A stretch of 14,300 nucleotides of DNA, from NCBI GenBank assembly GCA_963606965.1, contig CAVDAL010000021.1, positions 1-14,300 on the forward strand. Direction: 5' to 3'. Both the position numbers and the translations under genes were made by a program. A model generated the notes under the pieces. The model saw only the letters and a list, made by a program, of their open reading frames with translations, was not told the origin of the DNA and did no database searches. Source of the stretch: CAVDAL01 sp963606965 (GTDB lineage: Bacteria > Actinomycetota > Coriobacteriia > Coriobacteriales > QAMH01). Positions 1-7,069 of the stretch are shown piece by piece (position 1 is the stretch's first letter; every line of letters starts with the position of its first letter).

Positions 1-1103
1 CCTTGTTTAATTTGTGATTTTGCTGCCGCTAGCTGAGCTTTTAATGTTGCGACAGTTTCTGCAGGAGCATATGGTCCAAGCGCCTCAAGCTGGTCAAGTT
101 GCTGCTTTCCCTTTTTATATTGCTTCTTAGATTTTTCTAATCTTTTGCTACTTGCTTCTAGCCTCTTTTTACTTTTATCAAGCTTGGCTTTTGCTTTTTC
201 CAACTTTGCAAAGGCAGCAGACTTTTCACTTTCAAACTTTTCTTTCTTATCATCAAGCTTTTCTTGAGCTTCATCTTTTAAACCTTTAGTGCGTGCAGCC
301 TCACGCTCTGGCGCTATCGCTTCAATTCGCTTTTGCACACTTGCCACAAGTTCATCATATTCAGCAGAACTTGAATTTAAAGCACTCGCTTCTTGCACAC
401 TTATGAATGCTTCAGTATATGGAAAGTCAGACTCAAAATTACTTTCTGCAACATACATAAACTGCTGCAGCGTGCCACTTCCAAGACTTGTTGTGCCAAG
501 GCTTGTACTGCTTACATAATATGGAGAATGAACATATCCAACTATCTTAAATGTCTTTGTTTTGAATGTGTCTTTTAAGCCGCTTGTGCTTTCAGTCAAA
601 GTGATTTTGTCGCCAATTTTTGTTGGGTTGTTCATCACAGTATCAGCACTTATTACACATTCGCCTTTTTTGGTTGGCCACTTCCCCTCTTTTAAAACAA
701 GCCTGTTTAAATATTCATTGTCGCTGCTTGAAACATGAATATCATCTTGCGTGCTGCTTTTAGCTGCACTTTTTGGTAAGGAATGCACGCGGATAGCATA
801 TTGTTCGCCATTAACAGTGCCCATAGCATCGCTTTCATATGCAAGAGCGACACTTTCAACTCCATCAATTCCCTGCAAAGCTTTTTTGTCAGATTTCGTC
901 ATTCCCATTGAAGAAACAACACGAATATCCATCAACTTTGTACCATCATAATAATCATCTGCTGCAAGCTTCATGTCTGGAGCTGTCATGCGCAAGCCAG
1001 CATAAAAACCAACGCCAAGAGCAACAATTGCTGCTATCGCCAAAAAACGCCCAAGCGAATGCGCAATAGAGCGAGTCAAGTCTTTTGTAAACGCGCCTTT
1101 CAC
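1..1103 (-). CDS. ABC exporter permease, FtsX/MacB type with coiled-coil insert (3' end missing)
   Basis: The reading frame is open from a GTG at 1103 to the left edge, giving 367 complete codons; the C-terminal part lies outside the window. The GTG sits 4 nt after the stop of the ABC ATPase gene, so the two are probably translationally coupled; no strong Shine-Dalgarno is visible and the start is inferred from position. Residues about 12-36 form a first membrane helix (SLGRFLAIAAIVALGVG). An extracytoplasmic MacB-PCD-like region follows (motifs VVSSMGMT, GECVISADTVM, FKIVGYVHSPYY). Residues about 247-341 are a Lys/Glu/Leu-rich, heptad-like stretch predicted to form a coiled coil. This layout matches the large putative ABC permeases of Gram-positive bacteria that export peptides or lipids or act on the cell envelope. 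The substrate cannot be read from the sequence. The three C-terminal membrane helices expected of the FtsX domain should lie to the left. Confidence 0.85.
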   Translation of the reverse strand, partial: MKGAFTKDLTRSIAHSLGRFLAIAAIVALGVGFYAGLRMTAPDMKLAADDYYDGTKLMDIRVVSSMGMTKSDKKALQGIDGVESVALAYESDAMGTVNGEQYAIRVHSLPKSAAKSSTQDDIHVSSSDNEYLNRLVLKEGKWPTKKGECVISADTVMNNPTKIGDKITLTESTSGLKDTFKTKTFKIVGYVHSPYYVSSTSLGTTSLGSGTLQQFMYVAESNFESDFPYTEAFISVQEASALNSSSAEYDELVASVQKRIEAIAPEREAARTKGLKDEAQEKLDDKKEKFESEKSAAFAKLEKAKAKLDKSKKRLEASSKRLEKSKKQYKKGKQQLDQLEALGPYAPAETVATLKAQLAAAKSQIKQ

Positions 1104-1107
1104 TTGC

Positions 1108-1809
1108 TTACCATTCTAATGTTTGCGCAGGCGCAGGGTTATCATTAAATTCGATTTTTGAAACCCTGCCTTCGCGGATGTGAATGACCCTGTTTGCAAT
1201 TGCTGTAAATGCTTGATTATGAGTAATTAGTACAACTGTCTTTTTGCTATTTTTGCATGTATCTTGCAAAAGCGCCAAAATTGATTTGCCTGTTTTATAA
1301 TCAAGAGCGCCTGTTGGCTCGTCACACAAAAGCAACTTTGGATTTTTTGCAATAGCTCTTGCAATTGCAACGCGCTGTTGTTCGCCGCCAGAAAGCTGAG
1401 CCGGGAAGTTATCCATTCTATGCTCAAGGCCAACCTGCTTCATAACTTCTTCTGCATTCAAGGGGTTTTTGCAAATCTGACTTGCCAGTTCAACATTTTC
1501 AACAGCTGTTAAATTTTGAACCAAATTATAAAATTGAAATACAAAGCCAATATCATGGCGTCTGTATAAAGTTAATTGACGTTCTGAATAAGCGCTTATG
1601 TCTTCCCCATCCAAATATACATGACCAGATGTGCATGTATCCATGCCGCCAAGAATATTAAGCAGTGTTGTTTTGCCAGCGCCAGAAGGGCCAACAATCA
1701 CAACCATTTCACCATGTTCGATTTCAAAGCTCAAGTTATCAACAGCTGCAACTTCAACTTCACCCATTTTATATATTTTTCTGACATCTTTAAATTCAAC
1801 AAAAGCCAT
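1108..1809 (-). CDS. ABC transporter ATP-binding protein (LolD/MacB/FtsE family)
   Basis: A 233-residue cytoplasmic ATPase that powers the permease encoded directly downstream. All ABC motifs are present: Walker A GPSGAGKT at 40-47, Q-loop Gln92 (FVFQFYNL), signature LSGGEQQR at 139-146, Walker B LLLCDE at 159-164 followed by PTGALD, and H-loop His197 (ITHN). The signature and PTGALD form are typical of the MacB/LolD/FtsE branch. I chose the ATG at 1809 because AAAGGAAA lies just upstream and the protein then begins MAFVEFKDV, as family members do. The frame stays open upstream to an ATG at 1899, but those 30 extra residues are hydrophobic, unlike the family, and lack a ribosome site. A 123-nt AT-rich gap separates it from the AAA-ATPase gene upstream. 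A weak promoter-like TTGTTA-N17-AATATT lies in this gap, so separate transcription is possible but unproven. Confidence 0.93.
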   Translation of the reverse strand: MAFVEFKDVRKIYKMGEVEVAAVDNLSFEIEHGEMVVIVGPSGAGKTTLLNILGGMDTCTSGHVYLDGEDISAYSERQLTLYRRHDIGFVFQFYNLVQNLTAVENVELASQICKNPLNAEEVMKQVGLEHRMDNFPAQLSGGEQQRVAIARAIAKNPKLLLCDEPTGALDYKTGKSILALLQDTCKNSKKTVVLITHNQAFTAIANRVIHIREGRVSKIEFNDNPAPAQTLEW

Positions 1810-1932
1810 TTTGTTTCCTTTACATGCAAAAAATATTACAAACAAATGCAATGATAACAATAAAGTATTGCGCTTTTCACTTACAAAAAGCATTAACAAA
1901 GAATATTCGCAAATACACCAGTGGGGCTTGAA

Positions 1933-3234
1933 CTACACAAGCTTATCCAGCGAGCTAATTGCCCAAAGGGGAATATTTACAAGCTGCCCTTCATCTCTAT
2001 ATTGCGAAAGAGATGTTCGCACGCACCTATCTAAGTTGAATTTATTACATGCGACTTTCAAACTTTTTGATTGCAAATTTTCGCCAGCTTTAACTTCTAT
2101 AGGAAGAATATCCCCATTTATTGAAGTGGCAAAATCCACCTCTGCTTGACCTTTATCAGAAGACCAATAAACCAATGAATGCCCTTTAGAACATAATTCC
2201 TGTGCAACATATTGTTCAGTCATTGCTCCTTTAAACTCAGTGAACAACCTAGAACCATCCAAAACAGAAGCAGGATCTAGTGAAGCTAAAGCTCCAAGCA
2301 AGCCAACGTCTAGAGAAAATAATTTGAAAGCAGATATATCTTCATATGAAATAAGCGGCATCCTTAATGCAGACACGCGGCTCACTTTATTAATAACTCC
2401 ATAATCTGCAAGCCATTGCAAAGATTCTTCGAAATCTCTGGATCTAGCCCCACTGCGCAAAGCTCCATATATAAATTTTTTATTTTCACGAGCTAACTGG
2501 CTAGGCAAAGATTTCCACACCAACCTCATTCTTTCAAGAATACGCGCAGGAGCATGTTTTGAAAAATCAGCATCGTAGTCATCCAAAATATGCAGCTGAA
2601 GTGTTCTGGCATAATTAAAATCTGAATTTTCCTTGAACGAATTTACAACTTCCGGCATTCCACCAACAACAAAATATTCCTTCAAACACTTTGTTAAAAC
2701 ATCAGAAACACTAGCAAGGGATTCCATATCAGCTGCATCCAACACATCAGCCAAAACATCACCTTTTACAGCTCTTGCAAATTCAGAAAAACACATGGGA
2801 TGAAGCGTTAGTTGATTCACTTTTCCCACTGGAAAAGAAACATCCTTTTTACGCACAGCAATTCCCATATAAGAACCAGCGGCTATGACATGATAGCTAC
2901 GAGCTTTTTCACAAAAATATTTCAATGAAGTAATGCATTTTGGTGCTTCTTGCACTTCATCAAATATTAAAAGCGTATGCTCTGGATTTATGCGAGTGTT
3001 TGTTCGCAACTCAATTTCTTTAATTATGCGTTCCGGATTAAGATCTTGATCGAACAAACTGCGCATATTTTCTTCATACATAAAGTCAATTTTTACATAA
3101 TTATCGAATTCATTCTTTGCAAATTCTTCCATGAGCCATGTTTTGCCCGTCTGCCTTGCACCACGCAAAATTAAAGGTTTGCGGTCGTCTTGATTTTTCC
3201 AAGCAATCAACTCATCCATTAATTTTCTTTTCAT
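1933..3234 (-). CDS. AAA_14 / DUF4143 family ATP-binding protein
   Basis: A 433-residue protein of the widespread AAA+ATPase/DUF4143 family, whose cellular role is not established. Walker A is GARQTGKT (residues 25-32) and Walker B is LLIFDE (88-93). The C-terminal domain carries a PD-(D/E)XK nuclease-like pattern: Glu340 in TEQYVAQEL, EVDF with Asp367, and PIEVKAG with Glu380 and Lys382. These residues look intact, so nuclease-like activity is possible, but many family members are inactive. I start at the ATG at 3234 because AAGGTGA lies 8 nt upstream and the protein then begins MKRKL, like its relatives; an ATG at 3249 would add five residues but has no ribosome site. The gene is bounded by a perfect TATAAT box plus tandem repeats upstream and an ABC exporter downstream. 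Such genes are often variably present between strains and are suspected of a role in defence or toxin-like functions; that is inference here. Confidence 0.88.
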   Translation of the reverse strand: MKRKLMDELIAWKNQDDRKPLILRGARQTGKTWLMEEFAKNEFDNYVKIDFMYEENMRSLFDQDLNPERIIKEIELRTNTRINPEHTLLIFDEVQEAPKCITSLKYFCEKARSYHVIAAGSYMGIAVRKKDVSFPVGKVNQLTLHPMCFSEFARAVKGDVLADVLDAADMESLASVSDVLTKCLKEYFVVGGMPEVVNSFKENSDFNYARTLQLHILDDYDADFSKHAPARILERMRLVWKSLPSQLARENKKFIYGALRSGARSRDFEESLQWLADYGVINKVSRVSALRMPLISYEDISAFKLFSLDVGLLGALASLDPASVLDGSRLFTEFKGAMTEQYVAQELCSKGHSLVYWSSDKGQAEVDFATSINGDILPIEVKAGENLQSKSLKVACNKFNLDRCVRTSLSQYRDEGQLVNIPLWAISSLDKLV

Positions 3235-3309
3235 TTGCTTCACCTTCATTCAAAGTGCAATTTTAAAAAAGGCACACATGCACACAATAAGAATTTATTA
3301 ATTAAGTAT

Positions 3310-3333
3310 ATTATAAACACAAAATTGAAAAGT
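3310..3333 (-). promoter_or_regulatory. Candidate promoter of the AAA-ATPase gene
   Basis: On the minus strand a perfect -10 box TATAAT lies at 3315-3310, about 70 nt before the ATPase start at 3234. The -35 position (17 nt upstream, about 3333-3338) reads GGGGGA and does not resemble TTGACA. That position falls inside the first of three tandem repeats, suggesting a promoter that depends on an activator or is otherwise controlled through the repeats. The -10 box is seen; the activator idea is inference. Confidence 0.45.
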
Positions 3334-3429
3334 CCCCCATGAAAATGTGGGAGTGATACACAAAAGTCCCTAGGAGAAATGTGGGAGTGATGCACAAAAG
3401 TCCCTAGGAGAAATGTGGGAGTTTTGCGC
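3328..3429. repeat. Three tandem 34-bp repeats
   Basis: Three head-to-tail units lie at 3328-3361, 3362-3395 and 3396-3429 with no spacer. Units 2 and 3 are identical over their first 27 bases, beginning AAAAGTCCCTAGGAG and continuing with AAATGTGGGAGT. Unit 1 shares the start AAAAGTCCC and the end ATGTGGGAGTGAT but has CCATGA in place of TAGGAG. Each unit contains an inverted TCCC/GGGA pair; in unit 1 an imperfect 8-of-10 stem closes on a GAAA loop. The repeats sit between the rpsJ terminator and the TATAAT box of the ATPase gene. They may be a regulator binding array or members of a dispersed intergenic repeat family; the window cannot decide. An 84-codon frame through them (3246-3500) looks non-coding. 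Confidence 0.9.
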
Positions 3430-3440
3430 CGCACAGCTAA

Positions 3441-3483
3441 AAACGCAAAAAGAAAGCCCCAGCTTCCGCAAAGAAGCTGGGGC
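3441..3483 (-). terminator. Intrinsic terminator of the str operon, after rpsJ
   Basis: A perfect 10-bp stem (GCCCCAGCTT paired with AAGCTGGGGC, 3456-3465 and 3474-3483) with an 8-nt loop is followed on the minus strand by the T-rich run TTTCTTTTTGCG. It starts 38 nt past the rpsJ stop and is the strongest terminator in the window. It ends the rpsL-rpsG-fusA-rpsJ transcript. Confidence 0.93.
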
Positions 3484-3521
3484 GTATTCCCAAATATCAA
3501 AAACTTAAAGCTACTTAAAGC

Positions 3522-3830
3522 TTAGAGTTTGATTTCAATGTCAACACCTGCAGGCAAGTCCAAGCGCATCAAAGAATCTACTGTGCTTGGAGTTGGTTCC
3601 AAGATATCAATAAGACGCTTATGTGTGCGCATTTCAAACTGCTCACGAGAGTCTTTGTTAACATGTGGAGAACGCACAACTGTATAGATATTGCGTTCTG
3701 TTGGCAGCGGAATTGGGCCACTAACACGGGCGCCAGTTTTAGCTGCTGTGTCGACAATAAGCTTTGTCGACTGGTCTACGATTTCATGATCGTATCCCTT
3801 CAATCGAATGCGAATCTTCTGATTTGCCAC
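3522..3830 (-). CDS. rpsJ: 30S ribosomal protein S10
   Basis: A 102-residue protein of the 30S head that also serves as NusE in transcription antitermination. It has the conserved S10 motifs IRIRLKGYDHEIVDQS near the N-terminus, GPIPLPTERNIYTV, SPHVNKDSREQFEMRTHKRLID, and the C-terminal LPAGVDIEIKL. The start is a GTG at 3830, preceded by AAAGGA about 9 nt upstream, giving the usual family length and the standard VANQKIRIR beginning. The same frame extends to a GTG at 3866 that overlaps the fusA stop, but this would add 12 non-conserved residues. The gene lies 35 nt after fusA and is the last of its operon. A strong terminator follows instead of rplC, the usual next gene of the S10 operon. 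Confidence 0.96.
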   Translation of the reverse strand: MANQKIRIRLKGYDHEIVDQSTKLIVDTAAKTGARVSGPIPLPTERNIYTVVRSPHVNKDSREQFEMRTHKRLIDILEPTPSTVDSLMRLDLPAGVDIEIKL

Positions 3831-3865
3831 TTTTCTCAATCCTTTCGGAATAAAAGAGCGTCCCA

Positions 3866-5986
3866 CTATTTAGCGGCGCCGTGTTTGCTAATAATTTCTT
3901 CAGAAACACTCTTTGGCACTGGATTATATTGTGCGAATTGCATTGTGTAAGACGCACGACCCTGTGTGCTAGAGCGTAAGTCGGTTGCATAACCAAACAT
4001 TTCTGACAATGGAACAAGTGCTTGAATAGCTGTTGCATTGCCACGTTCTTCCTGACCTTGAATCTGGCCACGGCGAGAATTAAGGTTGCCCATAACGTCG
4101 CCCATGTATTCTTGAGGTGTCTCAACTTCAACAGACATCATTGGTTCAAGCAAGATTGGGTCAGACTTGCGCAAAGCTTCCTTGATTGCCATTGAACCAG
4201 CAATCTTAAATGCAGCTTCTGAAGAGTCAACATCATGGTAAGAACCATCAACAAGTTCAACACGAACATCCAAAACAGGATAACCAGCAACAACACCAGT
4301 TTCCAAAGCTTCCTGAATGCCCTTGTCAACAGATGGGATGTATTCCTTAGGAATAACACCACCAACAATCTTGTTGTCGAATTCATAACCCTTGCCTGGC
4401 TCCTGTGGATACATATTAATGACAGCGTCACCATATTGACCACGACCACCAGACTGGCGAACAAATTTGCCCTGAACATTAAGAACTTCATGACCTGGTT
4501 TTTCACGATATGCAACGCGAGGCTTGCCAACGTTAGCCTCTACTTTGAATTCACGAGTCAAGCGGTCAACGATAATTTCCAAGTGAAGCTCGCCCATGCC
4601 AGCAATAATTGTTTGGCCAGTTTCTTCATCTGTGCGAACACGGAATGTTGGATCTTCTTCAGCCAACTTCTGCAAAGCAATAGAAAGCTTATCTTGTTCA
4701 GCCTTTGTCTTTGGTTCGATAGCAATATCAATAACAGGCTCAGCAAATTCAATCGATTCAAGGATGATTGGATGATCTTCATCGCAAAGTGTTTCACCTG
4801 TAGTTGTATTCTTCAAACCAACAGCTGCAAAAATGTCACCTGCTTGGCAGAAGTCAATATCGTGCTGTTCATTTGCATGCATTTCAAGCAAACGACCAAC
4901 GCGTTCCTTCTTGCCAGAAACAGAATTGATAACATATGAACCAGAATCAAGGCGTCCAGAATAAGCACGCAAATAAGTGAGCTTACCAACATATGGGTCA
5001 GTCATAATCTTAAATGCAAGAGCAGAGAATGGAGCCTTAGGGTCTGCTGGGCGCTCTTCTTCTTCCTCTGTATCAGGGTTAATGCCCTTGATTGAAGGAA
5101 TGTCGAGCGGGCTTGGCAGATATTCAACAACAGCATCCAAAAGTTCCTGAACACCCTTGTTCTTGTAAGCAGAACCAACGAATACAAGATTGAGTTCGTT
5201 AGAAATAACACCCTTGCGAAGTGCAGCCTTGAATTGTTCTTCGCTGATTTCTTCTTCCATAAGGATTTTTTCCATCAAGTCATCATCAAAGTCTGCTGCT
5301 GCTTCAAGCAAAGCTTGGTGCATTTCTTCAGCCTGATCTTTGAATTCATCAGGAATTTCATCCATAGGTTCTGGATATGTCATGCCCTTTTCATCAGCTT
5401 TGAAGTCCCAAGCTGTCATTGTTACAAGGTCAATGATGCCCCAGAAGTGATCTTCAACACCCATAGGCAACTGAGCAGCAATTGCAGGAGCACCCAAGCG
5501 TTCATGCATTGTGTCAATTGCATGGAAGAAGTCAGAACCAATGCGGTCGAATTTATTGATGAATGCGATTGTTGGAACACCATAGCGCTTTGCCTGACGC
5601 CAAACAGTTTCAGACTGTGGCTGAACACCAGCAACAGCATCAAAAACTGCAACAGCACCATCAAGAACACGCAAGGAACGTTCAACTTCAGATGTAAAGT
5701 CAACGTGGCCTGGGGTGTCAATAATCTGAATTTTGTAAGTGTGACCCTTTTCGTCGCCACCTGGGAAGTTCCAGAAGCAAGTTGTAGCAGCAGATGTAAT
5801 TGTTACGCCGCGTTCCTGTTCCTGAATCATCCAGTCCATTGTGGCAGCGCCTTCATGAACCTCACCAATTTTGTGTGTCTTGCCTGTATAGTACAAGATA
5901 CGTTCTGTAGTAGTTGTCTTGCCAGCATCAATGTGAGCCATAATGCCGATATTACGAGTATCCTCCAATGGAGTCTTCTTCGCCAT
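3866..5986 (-). CDS. fusA: Translation elongation factor G
   Basis: A 706-residue GTPase that drives translocation of tRNA and mRNA on the ribosome and helps recycle ribosomes with RRF. The GTPase motifs are all present: G1 AHIDAGKT (17-24), G2 RGVTITSAA (from Arg59), G3 DTPGHVD (90-96) and G4 NKFD (144-147, where NKMD is more usual). Later domains show IAGMGELHLEII and GRGQYGDAVINMYP, both typical of EF-G, and the length is standard. The ATG at 5986 is preceded by AGAAGGGGGA. It lies 14 nt after rpsG and 35 nt before the rpsJ start. No tuf gene follows, unlike many str operons. Long open frames on the opposite strand are antisense shadows produced by its codon bias. Confidence 0.98.
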   Translation of the reverse strand: MAKKTPLEDTRNIGIMAHIDAGKTTTTERILYYTGKTHKIGEVHEGAATMDWMIQEQERGVTITSAATTCFWNFPGGDEKGHTYKIQIIDTPGHVDFTSEVERSLRVLDGAVAVFDAVAGVQPQSETVWRQAKRYGVPTIAFINKFDRIGSDFFHAIDTMHERLGAPAIAAQLPMGVEDHFWGIIDLVTMTAWDFKADEKGMTYPEPMDEIPDEFKDQAEEMHQALLEAAADFDDDLMEKILMEEEISEEQFKAALRKGVISNELNLVFVGSAYKNKGVQELLDAVVEYLPSPLDIPSIKGINPDTEEEEERPADPKAPFSALAFKIMTDPYVGKLTYLRAYSGRLDSGSYVINSVSGKKERVGRLLEMHANEQHDIDFCQAGDIFAAVGLKNTTTGETLCDEDHPIILESIEFAEPVIDIAIEPKTKAEQDKLSIALQKLAEEDPTFRVRTDEETGQTIIAGMGELHLEIIVDRLTREFKVEANVGKPRVAYREKPGHEVLNVQGKFVRQSGGRGQYGDAVINMYPQEPGKGYEFDNKIVGGVIPKEYIPSVDKGIQEALETGVVAGYPVLDVRVELVDGSYHDVDSSEAAFKIAGSMAIKEALRKSDPILLEPMMSVEVETPQEYMGDVMGNLNSRRGQIQGQEERGNATAIQALVPLSEMFGYATDLRSSTQGRASYTMQFAQYNPVPKSVSEEIISKHGAAK

Positions 5987-6000
5987 TACGTCCCCCTTCT

Positions 6001-6471
6001 TTACCAGCGATAGTGCGAAAATGCACGGTTTGATTCTGCCATCTTATAAACGTCTTCGCGCTTCTTTACAGATGCACCAAGACCATTTGCTGCATCCATA
6101 ATTTCTGCAGCAAGACATTGCGCCATGCCGCGTTCTTTGCGAGCACGCGAATATCCGACAATCCAGCGGATTGCCAAAGTTGTGGAACGACGAGAATTAA
6201 CTTCTGTCGGAACCTGATATGTTGCGCCACCAACACGCTTTGATTTAACTTCAAGAGTTGGGCGAACATTGTCCATGGCCTTTTTGAAAACGCTCAAAGC
6301 GTCTTGGCCTGTTTTTTCTGCAACGATGTCGAAAGCACCATAAACAATGCTTTCAGCTTTTGACTTCTTGCCATCAAGCAAAATCTTGTTGATAAGCTGT
6401 GTGACAAGACGATTGTTGTAAACAGCATCCGGAGTGATTTCACGACGGACTGCAGCATTACGACGTGGCAT
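6001..6471 (-). CDS. rpsG: 30S ribosomal protein S7
   Basis: A 156-residue primary 16S rRNA-binding protein that nucleates the 30S head and, in E. coli, represses the str operon by binding its mRNA. Recognised from MPRRNAAVRREI, the NKILLDGKKSKAE segment, RVGGATYQVPTEV, and the WIVGYSRARKE region; the ending KMAESNRAFSHYRW matches the family. The length is normal. The ATG at 6471 follows GGAGGG by about 8-9 nt. It lies 17 nt after rpsL and 14 nt before fusA, in the conserved str operon order. Whether S7 or another protein provides feedback in this organism is unknown. Confidence 0.98.
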   Translation of the reverse strand: MPRRNAAVRREITPDAVYNNRLVTQLINKILLDGKKSKAESIVYGAFDIVAEKTGQDALSVFKKAMDNVRPTLEVKSKRVGGATYQVPTEVNSRRSTTLAIRWIVGYSRARKERGMAQCLAAEIMDAANGLGASVKKREDVYKMAESNRAFSHYRW

Positions 6472-6488
6472 TCTTTATTCCCTCCAGA

Positions 6489-6863
6489 CTATTTCTTTGG
6501 CTTCTTAGCGCCGTAGCGGCTACGGGCTTGAAGACGGTTTTGTACGGCAGCGGCATCTAATGTGCCACGGATAACCTTGTAACGGACACCAGGAAGATCC
6601 TTAACACGGCCGCCACGAAGCAAGACCATGCTGTGTTCCTGAAGGTTGTGACCTTCACCAGGAATGTAAGCAGTAACTTCCATGCCATTAACAAGGCGAA
6701 CACGAGCAACTTTACGAAGAGCTGAGTTAGGCTTCTTTGGAGTTGCCGTGTAAACACGAGTGCAAACACCACGCTTTTGTGGGTTGCCTTTCAGCGCTGG
6801 TGACTTTGACTTATCAGCCGTGCGCTGACGGCCCTTGCGGACCAACTGATTAATTGTTGGCAA
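6489..6863 (-). CDS. rpsL: 30S ribosomal protein S12 (TTG start)
   Basis: A 124-residue protein of the decoding centre. Conserved segments include PTINQLVRKGR, RGVCTRVYTATPKKPNSALRK, NGMEVTAYIPGEGHNLQEHS and GGRVKDLPGVRY. Lys43 and Lys88, where substitutions give streptomycin resistance in other bacteria, are unchanged, as are Pro91 and Asp89, the residue that RimO methylthiolates. The start is a TTG at 6863, set by AAGGAG 6 nt upstream and by the conserved N-terminus; no ATG or GTG fits. It is the first gene of the str operon and has a clear promoter and a hairpin in its leader. The weak start codon together with a possibly maskable ribosome site suggests control of translation initiation; this is inference. 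Confidence 0.97.
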   Translation of the reverse strand: MPTINQLVRKGRQRTADKSKSPALKGNPQKRGVCTRVYTATPKKPNSALRKVARVRLVNGMEVTAYIPGEGHNLQEHSMVLLRGGRVKDLPGVRYKVIRGTLDAAAVQNRLQARSRYGAKKPKK

Positions 6864-6869
6864 TGTAAT

Positions 6870-6920
6870 CTCCTTGAACGAAAATTTTAAACATGCAAAG
6901 CTCTTGACCTATTCAAGAGC
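6870..6920 (-). promoter_or_regulatory. rpsL 5' leader: hairpin and possible Shine-Dalgarno switch
   Basis: On the minus strand the leader begins with a perfect 8-bp hairpin (GCTCTTGA, loop ATAGG, TCAAGAGC; 6920-6900) starting a few bases after the predicted transcription start. The 5' arm extended by one base, CTCTTGAA (6919-6912), can also pair with TTCAAGGAG (6878-6870), which contains the rpsL ribosome-binding site, forming six continuous pairs plus two after a one-base bulge. The two pairings exclude each other. This resembles an autoregulatory leader. The pairing potential is seen in the sequence; function is inference. Confidence 0.45.
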
Positions 6921-6930
6921 GCAAGGCGGT

Positions 6931-6959
6931 AGGTTACGCTCAAATGAACTTGATGTCAA
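6931..6959 (-). promoter_or_regulatory. Sigma-70-type promoter of the str operon
   Basis: On the minus strand a perfect -35 box TTGACA (6959-6954) is followed after 17 nt by TAACCT (6936-6931), which fits the relaxed TAnnnT -10 pattern of actinobacteria. Transcription would start near 6924, leaving a leader of about 60 nt before the rpsL TTG. It lies in the 206-nt gap after the thioesterase gene, where no clear terminator is seen. Confidence 0.75.
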
Positions 6960-7069
6960 ATGCCCCTGTGCCGGGCGTATCCATATCCCAGAGGTGAACG
7001 GCAAAAGACCACTGCAGACGGCACTTGCGCTCATTTTATTAAGCAAAATACGAAAATATATGCGATGAA

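Noticed and set aside
1631..2149. 172-codon plus-strand frame
   Set aside because: It crosses the ABC ATPase gene, the intergenic gap and the AAA gene in antisense; no plausible protein.
3328..3429. CRISPR array
   Set aside because: The units are contiguous with no unique spacers and only three copies.
3246..3500. 84-codon minus-strand frame through the tandem repeats
   Set aside because: It spans the rpsJ terminator and repeats, has no ribosome site, and its repetitive protein reflects the DNA repeat only.
3831..3866. 12-codon upstream extension of rpsJ from a GTG overlapping the fusA stop
   Set aside because: The residues are not conserved in S10, and a better ribosome site precedes the GTG at 3830.
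4235..4939. 234-codon open frame on the plus strand opposite fusA
   Set aside because: Antisense shadow of fusA with no ribosome site or domain features.
5234..6013. 259-codon open frame on the plus strand opposite fusA
   Set aside because: It is fully antisense to EF-G, has no recognisable domain, and is Cys/Phe/Asn-rich as expected from reading a biased gene backwards.
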